Source of the DNA: Thermoguttaceae bacterium
Lineage (GTDB): Bacteria > Planctomycetota > Planctomycetia > Pirellulales > Thermoguttaceae
Assembly: GCA_017454585.1 (NCBI GenBank)
Contig: JAFTCU010000352.1
Location: 1-52,199, forward strand
Reading direction: 5' to 3'
DNA: 52,199 nt
Part shown: piece by piece, positions 32,976-42,268 of the stretch
Layout: each line of letters begins with the position of its first letter
Numbering within the stretch: the first letter of the stretch is position 1
Translations under genes and position numbers: made by a program
The notes under the pieces: generated by a model
Told to the model about the DNA's origin: nothing
The model's database searches: none
What the model saw: the letters and a program-made list of their open reading frames with translations, nothing else

Positions 32976-35480
32976 TCAAAGATTCCTGGCCTCCATTTTC
33001 CTCTGGTACTCCTCCGCCTCGTCTTTCTGATCGAGGTACTTCAAAAGGCGGATGATATTTTTGTATGGGATCTGAAGCTGCCCCTCGTCTTCCGGATTGT
33101 TCTCGGCCTGCTTCTCCAGACAAAAGATGCTCGTTTTGAGTAAAATCACCGCCTTTTTGGCATTTCCCAGTTTCGCGTAGGAAACGCTCATTCCATTCAT
33201 GATTTTCCCAAGCTGCAGAAGGTCTTTCCACTGTTTCGTCTTAATGACTTCCAGCAGGACCGGAAGCGCTTTTTCGTACCACTCCACAGCTTCTTCATGA
33301 GCCTGAATGACTTCATCCTCGGGTCGTTTCGCCGCTTTCAACACAACCACCTGGCCGCGATGATAATACAGCTGAGCCAGAAGAAGTTCTTCCTGTACCA
33401 CCACTTTCTTCCGGTGTGATTTTACCTGTTCCATGAATTTAATAGCCCGGTCAAGGTAATCCTCCGCAATTCCATAGTGTTCTTTCAAAATCATCATCGT
33501 GCTGGCATCGTCCAGCAGGAGGGATGTTTTCATGCAGATATTGAAGTATTCCGTCGAGTTTTTCGCAAGGCTGAGCATTTTCATCGTCACAGTCAAATGA
33601 CGATTCACTTCCGCATCAATTTCCTGATCCTTACCGGATTTCAAAAGGATGGAAAGGGATCTGTAGCTGATTTTGTAACACAAAAACGCATCTTCCCATA
33701 AATAATCATCTACCTTTTCCGGTACAAGTTCTTTCAACATCCCGGCAGCTTTGTCAAGCCATTTCTCGCAATTCTTTTTCTCTTCAGAAGAACCAACGGA
33801 CAAATCGCCTGCCGCGCCAAGGTAGACGTCCAGAAGCAAAAGTTTCACACGTCTTTTTTCTTCTTTCGTCAACGGGTATTTCCTTCCCCGGTATGCCTTT
33901 CCCTCGAGCAGTTTTTCACCCTGCTCTGCGGCCATTAGGTGACAGCTAAACGCTTCTTCCCGATTCGAGGCCGGCATAATCATCAAAATATCGCCCTCAA
34001 CCAGATTCGCCCGGAACGAAATGAACGGATTGTCGATAAAACGTTTTCGGATCTCTTTCAAAAGGTCCAACGCCTCTTCAAATTTCCCATTTTGTGCCAG
34101 ATTTTCAACCTTCTGGAACAAATCATCTTCAAAAGACAAAATCGGCTGTTCCTTCGATGGAAGCATTGATTTTTCCATGTCGGGTTCGTTCAATTTCGCG
34201 AGGTCGTCACTAAGTTCCTGCGGCAAATCAAGAGTGGAATCCCCATCCTCTTCTTCAGCGGGACGAAGCGAGTCCTTCCCTCCGACTTTGTCTTCCTGCA
34301 AATTCGTGTTTTTCTCAACCGAAAGTTTTACTTCCTCTTTCGGTTCATCCTTGGTCTCCTCTTTTGGGGAATCCTGAATAACCTCCAAATCCAACGTCAG
34401 CGGCAATTCATTCTCGTCTGTTTTTTCGGTCTTTTCAACCTTTTCAGGTTTATCTTTTCCGGTTTCCTCTGTCAGTGTATCCAAATCAGGAGGATCCAAT
34501 TCATTAATATCGGATGCGTCTTCCAGTTTTATATCTTCATGTTTCGGCTCCTCAGCCTTCGAATCTTCCGTGGAAGATTTCTCCGATTTTTTTGATCCGC
34601 CGACATCTTCCGAAATGGATTCCAGTGGCGGGGGCGTCAACGTTTCAAGGATGCCCTCGTCCTCCTTCGGCTCTGTCGATTTCGACCCATCATTTTTCGA
34701 CTCATCGTCCTTCAGTTTAATTTCGTCTTTCAGAGTCGGAATCGCCTCATCCATGGTCTTTTTGTACGCCAGCGCCTGTTTGTTGTTTGGATCGAGCTTC
34801 AGGGCCTGCAAAATGTCTTTATACGCACGTTTCTGGTCAATGTCCACCCAAGTCTCGGCACGGAGCAGGAACGGCTCAGGTCCAACCGGCTGAAAAATAA
34901 GCTGGATCACGTTCATCGGGACACTCTTCGGATCCTTTTGCATTTCCTCAATCGTTCCGAGTTTTTTGGAAGGATCATAGGCGTAAGCGACACCGATTTC
35001 CGGGAAGACCTCCCCTTTAATGACTCCTTTCTCATCCATAATAAAAACAGATTGAATGTGCTCCATTCTCAGGTCGGCCGCAAGTTTTCGCGCATCCACG
35101 CTTTCCGGTAACTCCGCTATGACTCCATAAACGAGCCCCTTCATGATATGAAAATCGACCCCTTTAAAACCTTCGATCTTGTATTCTTCAACGTCAATTC
35201 CCTCTCCCATTCCGTCTTTTTGGACCTTCGCCGGTTCACCGAGCATTTTGTGAAGTTCTTCAACCGTCGTCTTTGAGGGGGTGATCCCATTAAAAGCCAC
35301 TGTTTCCACTGGCTGTTCGTACTCCTGTTGAGGCTCAGGGGCTGGTTGGACCTCCTCCGTTTTTTGTTCCTCAGTCGATGAAAAATGAATGGCCGGAAGT
35401 TGCTTTTCCTCCGCGAGAATTGGACTGCAAAGCAAAATCAGTGCGCCAAAAAACAAACAAAAATTTTGTACTTTTTTCAT
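32976..35480 (-). CDS. Exported TPR protein with acidic linker
   Basis: An 834-residue protein. Residues 1-23 form a signal peptide (FCLFFGALILLCSPILA). Residues 45-200 look folded and open GITPSKTTVEELHKMLGEP, recalling the BamE/SmpA-type turn seen in envelope lipoproteins, though only weakly. A short TPR-like section follows (205-245). Residues 250-450 are Glu/Asp/Lys-rich and probably disordered. Residues 455-834 are helical TPR-like repeats (for example FEEALDLLKEIRKRF). GGAAGG lies before the ATG. An assembly or scaffold role in the periplasm is inferred; nothing catalytic is seen. Confidence 0.75.
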   Translation of the reverse strand: MKKVQNFCLFFGALILLCSPILAEEKQLPAIHFSSTEEQKTEEVQPAPEPQQEYEQPVETVAFNGITPSKTTVEELHKMLGEPAKVQKDGMGEGIDVEEYKIEGFKGVDFHIMKGLVYGVIAELPESVDARKLAADLRMEHIQSVFIMDEKGVIKGEVFPEIGVAYAYDPSKKLGTIEEMQKDPKSVPMNVIQLIFQPVGPEPFLLRAETWVDIDQKRAYKDILQALKLDPNNKQALAYKKTMDEAIPTLKDEIKLKDDESKNDGSKSTEPKEDEGILETLTPPPLESISEDVGGSKKSEKSSTEDSKAEEPKHEDIKLEDASDINELDPPDLDTLTEETGKDKPEKVEKTEKTDENELPLTLDLEVIQDSPKEETKDEPKEEVKLSVEKNTNLQEDKVGGKDSLRPAEEEDGDSTLDLPQELSDDLAKLNEPDMEKSMLPSKEQPILSFEDDLFQKVENLAQNGKFEEALDLLKEIRKRFIDNPFISFRANLVEGDILMIMPASNREEAFSCHLMAAEQGEKLLEGKAYRGRKYPLTKEEKRRVKLLLLDVYLGAAGDLSVGSSEEKKNCEKWLDKAAGMLKELVPEKVDDYLWEDAFLCYKISYRSLSILLKSGKDQEIDAEVNRHLTVTMKMLSLAKNSTEYFNICMKTSLLLDDASTMMILKEHYGIAEDYLDRAIKFMEQVKSHRKKVVVQEELLLAQLYYHRGQVVVLKAAKRPEDEVIQAHEEAVEWYEKALPVLLEVIKTKQWKDLLQLGKIMNGMSVSYAKLGNAKKAVILLKTSIFCLEKQAENNPEDEGQLQIPYKNIIRLLKYLDQKDEAEEYQRKMEARNL

Positions 35481-35640
35481 ATTTACACCAACCTTCCTAA
35501 AAGGGATTAACTCTAATCTTTTTATCGGTTAAAACGATTATTCGGATTAGGCAAAATAAATGTTTTTAAAAAGATTCCCGTTTTCTTTTCTCTCAAGAGA
35601 AATTTTAATGAAAAATCTTCCGAAAACCTCCCAGTCCGCC

Positions 35641-35668
35641 TTGCGCAAACGCGAAAATCAGGTATGAT
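35641..35668 (+). promoter_or_regulatory. Sigma70-type promoter of the zinc-ribbon gene
   Basis: TTGCGC (35641-35646) and TATGAT (35663-35668), spacer 16 bases, about 33 bases before the ATG at 35702. Confidence 0.6.
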
Positions 35669-35701
35669 AGATAAATAGGAGAAATAATTACGAGGTTCAA
35701 A

Positions 35702-36205
35702 ATGTTGCGATTTTACCAAATCCCCTGTGAGTGCGGGCGAATTCACGAAGTTACAAAACCACAGGCAGGAAGTGAGTTGACTTGCGAGTGCGGGCGAACA
35801 GTTTCCGTTCCGACCTTGCGAGAGATTGACGATTTTCCGATCGTGGAACGCGCGGAAACACGCAAGGAAGCCCTCTCCCTTCATAGTCACTCTGGCACAC
35901 GTCAGAAACGTGGCGGACTTTTATTCCTTTTTTTCGTTGGGTTCCTTCTTTTCGGTGGTTTGTCGTTTTATTTTTTTCAAACCTGCCCCAAAGAGCCGAC
36001 GGTTGCGGGGGCGGAATCCCCGTATGATGTGTGGCAGGTATGGCAGTCACTCAGGACCGGGATCGACACGCCGCCGAGCCGAGGTGAAATCATGCGTACA
36101 GAAGCGATTAAAATGAGCTGGCGCTGGATTATAATTTGTGGTATGCTCTCTGTGACGTGCCTGTTGGGAATGTTCGCCTCGACCGTAATGAAAGTCAGGC
36201 ATTGA
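35702..36205 (+). CDS. Small membrane protein with N-terminal zinc ribbon
   Basis: A 167-residue protein. Residues 7-35 contain two Cys-x-Cys pairs (IPCECGRIHEV and LTCECGRTVSV), a likely zinc ribbon. Two hydrophobic segments follow (about 71-93, LLFLFFVGFLLFGGLSFYFF, and about 139-160, IIICGMLSVTCLLGMFAS). The ribbon would be cytoplasmic. The kinase gene follows 97 bases later and could share its transcript. Function is unknown; a structural or signalling role is a guess. Confidence 0.75.
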   Translation: MLRFYQIPCECGRIHEVTKPQAGSELTCECGRTVSVPTLREIDDFPIVERAETRKEALSLHSHSGTRQKRGGLLFLFFVGFLLFGGLSFYFFQTCPKEPTVAGAESPYDVWQVWQSLRTGIDTPPSRGEIMRTEAIKMSWRWIIICGMLSVTCLLGMFASTVMKVRH

Positions 36206-36231
36206 TTATAATCCTCTTTTCGGGGCATCAA

Positions 36232-36306
36232 ATGCTCCTTAATTTTAACGGCGCTGGACGCGTCGTCCCCAAACTACTTTTCACCATTCGTTTTTGGAAA
36301 CCATGA
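36232..36306 (+). CDS. Possible 24-codon upstream ORF of the kinase
   Basis: ATG 36232 opens 24 codons (MLLNFNGAGRVVPKLLFTIR plus FWKP) whose TGA overlaps the kinase ATG as ATGA (36303-36306), the arrangement of translational coupling. A weak GGGG precedes it, and the kinase itself lacks a good ribosome site. It includes the word GTCGTCCCC shared with other intergenic elements, so it may be chance within a repeat. Confidence 0.25.
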   Translation: MLLNFNGAGRVVPKLLFTIRFWKP

Positions 36307-38573
36307 CAGAAAACCAGCCAGATCCAGAGCAGAATACTCCTCCTCAAACACCGAAAACGTGTAATTTACAGGACCTCCCCACGATCGTCGAGGATCACGA
36401 GCCAATGCCTGATCCCCGTTCAGAACATTCGGGACCTGATGCTCAGACTGCCGGGCCGGGCGAATCCAAACCGCTTGATAATGCGATCTCAGAACAAACG
36501 GTAGCCTACGATACCTCGATGGGACTTTCAGGTTCTACCGGGGAAGGATCGCTGCGTCCAAGTAATCCAAAGGTTCCGCCAATTCAAATCGTCGGTTACG
36601 AATTTGAGCGTTTTCTTGGGAATGGTTCGTATGGTGAAGTATGGACGGCGATCCAAATCAACACGAAGCGCCGCGTCGCAATCAAATTTTACACGCACCA
36701 ATCCCAGAATCTTGATTCCCTGACGCAGGAAGTGGAAAAGCTTTCGCTCCTTTTTTCCGACCAGAACATGGTTCAGCTTTTGGAGGTTGGGTGGAATGCC
36801 GAGGTACCGTATTATATCATGGAGTACCTGGAAAACGGCTCGCTCGCCGAGGCCATTTCCGAAAAGAAACTGACTCTTGATGATTCGGTGGAAATTTTCG
36901 GCGAGCTTTTGGAAGCGATGCAGCGGGCACATCAGAAAGGGATCATTCACTGCGACCTGAAACCCGGGAATATCCTGATGGACCAAAACCGAGAGCCGCG
37001 AATCGCCGACTTTGGCCAGTCCCGTCTTTCCAGTGAGATGGCCCCTGCGCTAGGGACGCTCTTTTATATGCCGCCGGAGCAGACCCAACTCAATGCCCAC
37101 CCGGACGTTCGTTGGGACGTGTACGCGCTGGGAGCGATTTTTTACACGATGCTGATGGGGCATCCACCATATTACACACCGTATTTCGTCGAAAAAATCC
37201 AGGAAAAAAAGACCCTCGCATCCCGGCTGAATGTTTACCGCCGATTGATTTTCGCTCAGCCGGTTCCTGTCGATACACGCCAGCTCCGCGGAATGTTGCC
37301 TCCCATGGCGCAGATCATCGAGAAATGCCTCCAGCCCGACCCGAAAAACCGGTTCCAGTCGCTCGATGAGCTCCTGGAAGCGTGGAAGATTTGTCAGAAA
37401 CACCGTGCGACATTCCCGATGTACATTCTGGGCGCCATAATGCCGATCGTGATCCTGATATGTGGGCTTTTGGGCGTGAGCCGGGAAGTCACCCGCACCT
37501 TGCAGGAAGCGCAGGAAGTACTCATGCAATCCTCCATCGTTTCAGGCCGATTCGCAGCTGAGGCCGTGGCGCGGGACGTGGAAGCGGAAGTCATGCGTCG
37601 GTACAGGATCGTCATCCAGATTGCCGAAAACTGGCAGTTCCGCGAGTTAGTGCAAAAGATCAGCGCCGACCCCGAATGGCTGGAAATCACGCAGAAACTC
37701 GGCGATCACTCCCTTTCCGAAGAGAACCAAAAAACCCTTCAAAACCAGTTCCTTTTCTTCCCCAAACGGATAGAAGTGCAGCAACTGTTCGAAAAACTCC
37801 TTCCGTCCAATTTCCGGATGGGGTACGACTACTTATACTTCTGCGACGCGAACGGGATTTTCACCGCGCAAATCCCCGGGATCAATGACATCGGCGTCGA
37901 TTTTATGCCGTATGTGAGTAAGGATCACACGCTGAAAGCCGAGGATTCCCTGGCGGGGAAAACAATGATTTCCAAAGCATATCAGCATCCTACGACTCAT
38001 CAGTGGGTCGTCTCGATTTCCGTGCCGGTGCTCAGCGCCGAGGAAAAGCCGAAGTTTCTCGGTTTCGTCTTCATCGCAGTGAATTTTAGCCGGCTGGTTA
38101 ACATCAAGGAAAACTCCAACAGTTTCGCGACACTGGTGGACCAACGCCCGGGAGAAATGCAAGGATTGATTCTGGAACATCCGCTTTACCACAAGCTGAC
38201 GAAAAACGGGAAACCTCTCCCGGACGAACTGCTCGACCAGAAATACCGAGTCACCAAAGACCGAATTCCCTATTCTTTGGAGAGCGCCCAGAATTACACC
38301 GACCCGCTGAGCGAAGCGCCGCAGGCAAAAGGACAGTACTCCGAGCGTTGGCTCGCCTCCTGCGCCGACGTCAATCTGGACATCGGTTCCGGTGCGCACT
38401 GGCTCGTCATTTCCCAGAAATCCTATGAGCATACGATCGGTTCGACCTTCCGGAATCTGGAACGCCATTTTTGGTACGTGACACTCATCGAGTACATCAT
38501 TTTCCTCGTCATCATTGAAATTTTGTGGTACCTGGTTTACTCCCGATTCATACTGGATCGGAAATCCCGTTAA
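36303..38573 (+). CDS. Membrane Ser/Thr protein kinase with extracytoplasmic sensor
   Basis: A 756-residue Hanks-type kinase. Residues 1-95 are Pro/Glu-rich. The kinase domain (about 98-365) has GNGSYGEVW, the ATP lysine Lys128 in VAIKF, HCDLKPGN with catalytic Asp218, and the DFG of Asp236. The arginine of HRD is Cys, making it a non-RD kinase that may not need activation-loop phosphorylation. A helix (about 372-392) leads to an external domain of about 330 residues, Cache-like in layout, and a second helix lies near the C-terminus (about 727-748). Likely senses an external signal. The ligand and targets are unknown. Confidence 0.9.
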   Translation: MTENQPDPEQNTPPQTPKTCNLQDLPTIVEDHEPMPDPRSEHSGPDAQTAGPGESKPLDNAISEQTVAYDTSMGLSGSTGEGSLRPSNPKVPPIQIVGYEFERFLGNGSYGEVWTAIQINTKRRVAIKFYTHQSQNLDSLTQEVEKLSLLFSDQNMVQLLEVGWNAEVPYYIMEYLENGSLAEAISEKKLTLDDSVEIFGELLEAMQRAHQKGIIHCDLKPGNILMDQNREPRIADFGQSRLSSEMAPALGTLFYMPPEQTQLNAHPDVRWDVYALGAIFYTMLMGHPPYYTPYFVEKIQEKKTLASRLNVYRRLIFAQPVPVDTRQLRGMLPPMAQIIEKCLQPDPKNRFQSLDELLEAWKICQKHRATFPMYILGAIMPIVILICGLLGVSREVTRTLQEAQEVLMQSSIVSGRFAAEAVARDVEAEVMRRYRIVIQIAENWQFRELVQKISADPEWLEITQKLGDHSLSEENQKTLQNQFLFFPKRIEVQQLFEKLLPSNFRMGYDYLYFCDANGIFTAQIPGINDIGVDFMPYVSKDHTLKAEDSLAGKTMISKAYQHPTTHQWVVSISVPVLSAEEKPKFLGFVFIAVNFSRLVNIKENSNSFATLVDQRPGEMQGLILEHPLYHKLTKNGKPLPDELLDQKYRVTKDRIPYSLESAQNYTDPLSEAPQAKGQYSERWLASCADVNLDIGSGAHWLVISQKSYEHTIGSTFRNLERHFWYVTLIEYIIFLVIIEILWYLVYSRFILDRKSR

Positions 38574-38629
38574 AGGAAACGCCGACTCAGTATTCATTCA
38601 TAAGCCAATCAACCGTACATTTTAAAAGA

Positions 38630-39526
38630 ATGCTTCCCGATTACACCAAATTGAACCTTTACCAAAACCACACGCGTGAGTGGCAGCACAACGAGTACGC
38701 ATACCCGGTCCTGAGCCGGCGCGCGGGCGGGATCTCCGTCGGCATCAACCTCTCGCCCGCCAACGAGTGCAATTTCCACTGCGTCTATTGCCAGGTGATC
38801 CCGGAGCAGATCCACCCGGGAATGAAGGTCGATTTTGCGAAACTCCGTGAGGAATTGGAACAGTGCGTCCATTTCGCGCTTTCCGGCGAGATTTTCGCGC
38901 ATCCGTATTTTCAGAGCGTGCCGGAACACCAGCGCCGGATGAACGACATCGCGTTCAGCGGGAACGGCGAGCCGACGATTTCGCCCCTTTTTCCGCAAAC
39001 CGTGGAACTGGCGGCCGAGATTCGCCGCATCTGCATGACGGCCGGGCCGGACGAAGCGTTCCGGAAAGCGGCCGAGGAAATGAAAATCGTGCTGATCACC
39101 AACGCAACGCGGCTCGGGCGGCCGGAACTGCTTCCGACGCTTGAGCTTTTGCTCGCGAACCACGGCGAAATCTGGGCGAAACTCGACGCGGGCACTGAGG
39201 AATATTACCGCCGGATCAACCGGTCCGCCGTTCCGTTCCAGACCATTCTGGACGGGATCACGCAGTTTGCGCGCCGTGACCCGGTGATCCTTCAGACCCT
39301 TTTTTCCCGCATGAACGGCGAGGCTCCGGGTAAAACGGAACTGGCGGCGTACATCGGCCGGGTCAGGCAGATCCTCGACGCCGGCGGTCAAGTGCGGTAC
39401 ATTCAGCTCCATTCCGTTTGCCGCCCTCCGATCTGCGCGGAGGCCCAGACGCTCGAACCGGAGATCCTTCGCGAATACGCCAGCAAAATCACCGAACAAA
39501 CCGGCGTAGAAGTCCAGGTTTTTTAA
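38630..39526 (+). CDS. Radical SAM protein
   Basis: A 298-residue protein using S-adenosylmethionine and a 4Fe-4S cluster. NECNFHCVYCQ holds Cys47, Cys51 and Cys54 of the CxxxCxxC motif; AFSGNGEPT is the SAM-binding GEP-type motif and LITNATRL follows. It resembles the COG0731-type Fe-S oxidoreductases, whose substrates are mostly unknown. ATG 38630 avoids overlap with the kinase gene; the frame is open further upstream. It sits right beside the AT-rich methyltransferase cassette and is clearly more GC-rich. Confidence 0.82.
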   Translation: MLPDYTKLNLYQNHTREWQHNEYAYPVLSRRAGGISVGINLSPANECNFHCVYCQVIPEQIHPGMKVDFAKLREELEQCVHFALSGEIFAHPYFQSVPEHQRRMNDIAFSGNGEPTISPLFPQTVELAAEIRRICMTAGPDEAFRKAAEEMKIVLITNATRLGRPELLPTLELLLANHGEIWAKLDAGTEEYYRRINRSAVPFQTILDGITQFARRDPVILQTLFSRMNGEAPGKTELAAYIGRVRQILDAGGQVRYIQLHSVCRPPICAEAQTLEPEILREYASKITEQTGVEVQVF

Positions 39527-39543
39527 TATGACGAATTCATAAA

Positions 39544-40542
39544 ATGCCTAAAAAAAAGCAAAAAGACACAACACAATCTTTTCTTGTTTATCCAGACGAT
39601 ACAGCGACTTTTCCTGTAGAAAATTCCGATTTGTTTAAAACCCTGTTTACTTGTAACTCGGAAAGTTTGGAGAGGCAAACTGAAAGCAAACTGGTTTTCA
39701 GTCATGAAAATGGTTTGCTCTTTCAGGGAGATTGCATTCGTTGGTTTGCTTTCTTAAAAGACGAAAGTGTGGATTTGATTTTTGCGGATCCGCCATACAA
39801 TATAAAAAAAGCGGAGTGGGATTTTTTTGAATCTCAGGAACAGTATATTCAATGGTCTATGACCTGGATCAAGGAAGCCGCGCGTGTTCTAAAACCTACT
39901 GGCACACTGTACATTTGCGGTTTTTCCGAAATTTTAGCCGATTTGAAACACCCGGCGATGAAATACTTTAAAGGGTGCAAATGGCTGGTTTGGCACTACA
40001 AAAACAAAGCAAATTTGGGAAATGATTGGGGCCGTTCGCACGAAAGTATTCTTCATTTGCGAAAATCGAAAATTTTCACGATGAATATTGATTCCGTCCG
40101 GGTCCCTTACAATGAACACACCCTGAAATATCCGTCTCATCCGCAAGCGGAGAGCAGTCAGTATGGAAACGGAAAAAAACCGGAGAAAGTCTGGACGCCA
40201 AACCCACTGGGCGCAAAACCAAAGGACGTGATTGAAATCCCGACTACGTGTAACGGAATGGGAGAAAAAACAAAGCACCCCACCCAAAAACCCGAGGAAC
40301 TTTTAAGAACACTTCTTCTGGCTTCAAGTTCCAAAGGCGACGTGGTTCTGGACCCTTTTTCTGGTTCCGGCACGACCATCGTGGTAGCGGAACAGCTTGG
40401 CCGCAAATGGTTAGGCTGTGAAATTAACGATGAGTACAACCAATGGGCAATTCAAAGAATCAACCAGACCCAAAGAAAAGATGAAAAAGAATGGATTGCG
40501 TTTGACCGGGAATCCGTAAAAAGGAGGAACTCCATACGATGA
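39544..40542 (+). CDS. Type II DNA methyltransferase (beta class)
   Basis: Methylates adenine N6 or cytosine N4 at a specific site to protect DNA. The 332 residues have DPPYN (82-86, motif IV) before DPFSGSGTT (270-278, motif I), which defines the beta class; DPPY favours N6-adenine. The region between (about 175-245) is the likely target-recognition part; the site cannot be read from sequence. The stop codon overlaps the endonuclease start (ATGA). Base composition is markedly AT-richer than neighbours, a sign of acquisition. No ribosome site is seen before the ATG. Confidence 0.88.
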   Translation: MPKKKQKDTTQSFLVYPDDTATFPVENSDLFKTLFTCNSESLERQTESKLVFSHENGLLFQGDCIRWFAFLKDESVDLIFADPPYNIKKAEWDFFESQEQYIQWSMTWIKEAARVLKPTGTLYICGFSEILADLKHPAMKYFKGCKWLVWHYKNKANLGNDWGRSHESILHLRKSKIFTMNIDSVRVPYNEHTLKYPSHPQAESSQYGNGKKPEKVWTPNPLGAKPKDVIEIPTTCNGMGEKTKHPTQKPEELLRTLLLASSSKGDVVLDPFSGSGTTIVVAEQLGRKWLGCEINDEYNQWAIQRINQTQRKDEKEWIAFDRESVKRRNSIR

Positions 40543-41438
40543 AAACTTTAAGTCATTTACTGGAAATCGTCAGCAATAAAAATAAATTTCAGACACTGAC
40601 GGACTATTCAGACTTTTGCTCTGATTTTCTGGATTTTATCCAAAATGGACTTCAGGCGGTCATCGTTTGCCAAAATGAAACCAATTACCGGTTTTTTCAG
40701 TATAAAAAAGAAGCGAATTTTCAAATTTCACGCCCGATTAACAGCGATTTAATATTTTCAGCGGAAACGTTTGCTTCGGCGAAAAAATCTTTTTTTCAGT
40801 CCATGAAAAAAATCCGATCCATTCGGCAAAATGTAAAAGCCCGAGAAACACTGAATCGATTTGTTTATACTTGCCAGCAGTCTATTGGGGCCGCTCTGGA
40901 CGCGCTTCATTTTGAAGATCCGCAAAAAGACGCAAATACAGCGAGAAAAATCGGCGGTGATTTATTTGAGCGGTTTGTAAAACTGATTATTGCCGAGCTT
41001 GGAATTGAAGTACGAGGCGGCGTGGTTAGTGTTCCAATTTGTGAAAATGGAAAAACTCTGTTTTCCATGAAATACCAGCATGATTTGATTCTTGAAAAGG
41101 ATGGGGAAATCTGCGCCATTGGAGCAGTCAAAACCTCCAGCAAGGACCGTCTTGACAAAATTTTTATTGATAAATTTTTGTATAATCGACTCACAGGTTC
41201 AGAAACCCCACATTTTGCCATTTTTCTAAACGATGTACAGAAAAAAATTCATGAACCTCATTACCTTATCAGCGCCACATTCCTTACAGGTCATTTTAAA
41301 GGCTATACGGTCAAACTTACTCCACTCGACGGAGTTTATTATTGTGATTTACGCCCAAATATGAAAGAAGATGAATTTCTTCGGAATCACATTCGGACGC
41401 TCGACTGTTTGTTAGTCGAGGACATTTGGAACTTTTAA
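40539..41438 (+). CDS. Putative type II restriction endonuclease (PD-(D/E)XK-like)
   Basis: A 299-residue partner of the methyltransferase, whose gene it overlaps by four bases. GDLFERFVKLI (140-150) resembles the conserved acidic helix of PD-(D/E)XK nucleases. Asp182 (HDLILEKDGE) followed by AVKTSSKDR with Lys198 resembles the catalytic core; the KT-x-x-KDR word is also seen in EcoRII-like enzymes. The usual Glu two residues before the Lys is Ala196, so the acidic ligand may come from elsewhere (Glu144). It is AT-rich like its partner. The assignment rests on context plus this motif. Confidence 0.65.
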   Translation: MKTLSHLLEIVSNKNKFQTLTDYSDFCSDFLDFIQNGLQAVIVCQNETNYRFFQYKKEANFQISRPINSDLIFSAETFASAKKSFFQSMKKIRSIRQNVKARETLNRFVYTCQQSIGAALDALHFEDPQKDANTARKIGGDLFERFVKLIIAELGIEVRGGVVSVPICENGKTLFSMKYQHDLILEKDGEICAIGAVKTSSKDRLDKIFIDKFLYNRLTGSETPHFAIFLNDVQKKIHEPHYLISATFLTGHFKGYTVKLTPLDGVYYCDLRPNMKEDEFLRNHIRTLDCLLVEDIWNF

Positions 41439-41459
41439 CCCTCATTTTCCCAACCTGCC

Positions 41460-42236
41460 ATGAGACATTTCCTTCCCATCGTCGTGAGCCTCTTTTTGGC
41501 TCTTTTCGTCACTGCCCTTTCCGCCGGGGAGATCCGGTGCGAGGGCGATTATCAGTACCACCTTCAGGGTTTTGCGTCGGACGGTCAGTCCATCTTCTGG
41601 ACGTTCACAAACGTTCTGGTCAAGACCGATCTGAACGGCAAAAAACTTCAGGAAGTCCCCGTTCCGTCCCATCACGGCGACTGCTGCGTCGCGGACGGGA
41701 AACTGTACGTCGGCACGCATCTCGCCTGGCCCAGCAAGGAGCGCACCTCGTGGGTTTACGTCTATAACTGCTCCGACCTTTCGTTCGTCGAAAAGTTCAG
41801 GATCCAGGAATACGACTACGACGGCGTGGACGGGATCACGTTCAAAGACGGTTTCTTCTACGTCTGCGTCGGCAAAGACCCCGACAATCCGCGGCCATAT
41901 AATATCATCCTGAAAATGACCCCTAAATTTGAGAAAGTCGCCGAGTTCCACCTCGACGGCAAAACGACCTACGGCGTGCAGACGCTCACGTGGTCCGGCG
42001 GGTACTTCTGGGCCGGCACTTACAGCGACCTGAGAACGATCCAGGCCGATGAAAATTTCAATGTCGTTTCCACCAAAAACCGGGATTTCAGTGTCGGTTT
42101 GTTTGGTCTTCCCGCCTCGGAAAAGGGCGAACCGCGCCTGATGGGGGCGACCCACCATCGGGACAAGGAAACCCAAAGAAACAGCGCGACGGCCGTTTCG
42201 GTCGTCTTCCGCGATGGAAAACTCATAGAAGATTAA
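41460..42236 (+). CDS. Exported propeller-like protein
   Basis: A 258-residue protein with a signal peptide (LPIVVSLFLALFVTALSAGE). The mature part repeats short beta-strand units with Asp-Gly turns (ASDGQSIFWTF, VADGKLYVGTH, FKDGFFYVCVG, WSGGYFWAGTY), as in small beta-propellers. Six Cys, several paired in sequence, fit an exported protein. It lies 32 bases ahead of an exported DapA-family gene and is probably cotranscribed with it; the pair may handle a sugar or amino-sugar substrate, which is inference. Confidence 0.7.
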   Translation: MRHFLPIVVSLFLALFVTALSAGEIRCEGDYQYHLQGFASDGQSIFWTFTNVLVKTDLNGKKLQEVPVPSHHGDCCVADGKLYVGTHLAWPSKERTSWVYVYNCSDLSFVEKFRIQEYDYDGVDGITFKDGFFYVCVGKDPDNPRPYNIILKMTPKFEKVAEFHLDGKTTYGVQTLTWSGGYFWAGTYSDLRTIQADENFNVVSTKNRDFSVGLFGLPASEKGEPRLMGATHHRDKETQRNSATAVSVVFRDGKLIED

Positions 42237-42268
42237 TCAGGAAAACCACTTGAAAGGAGTCCTTGCTC

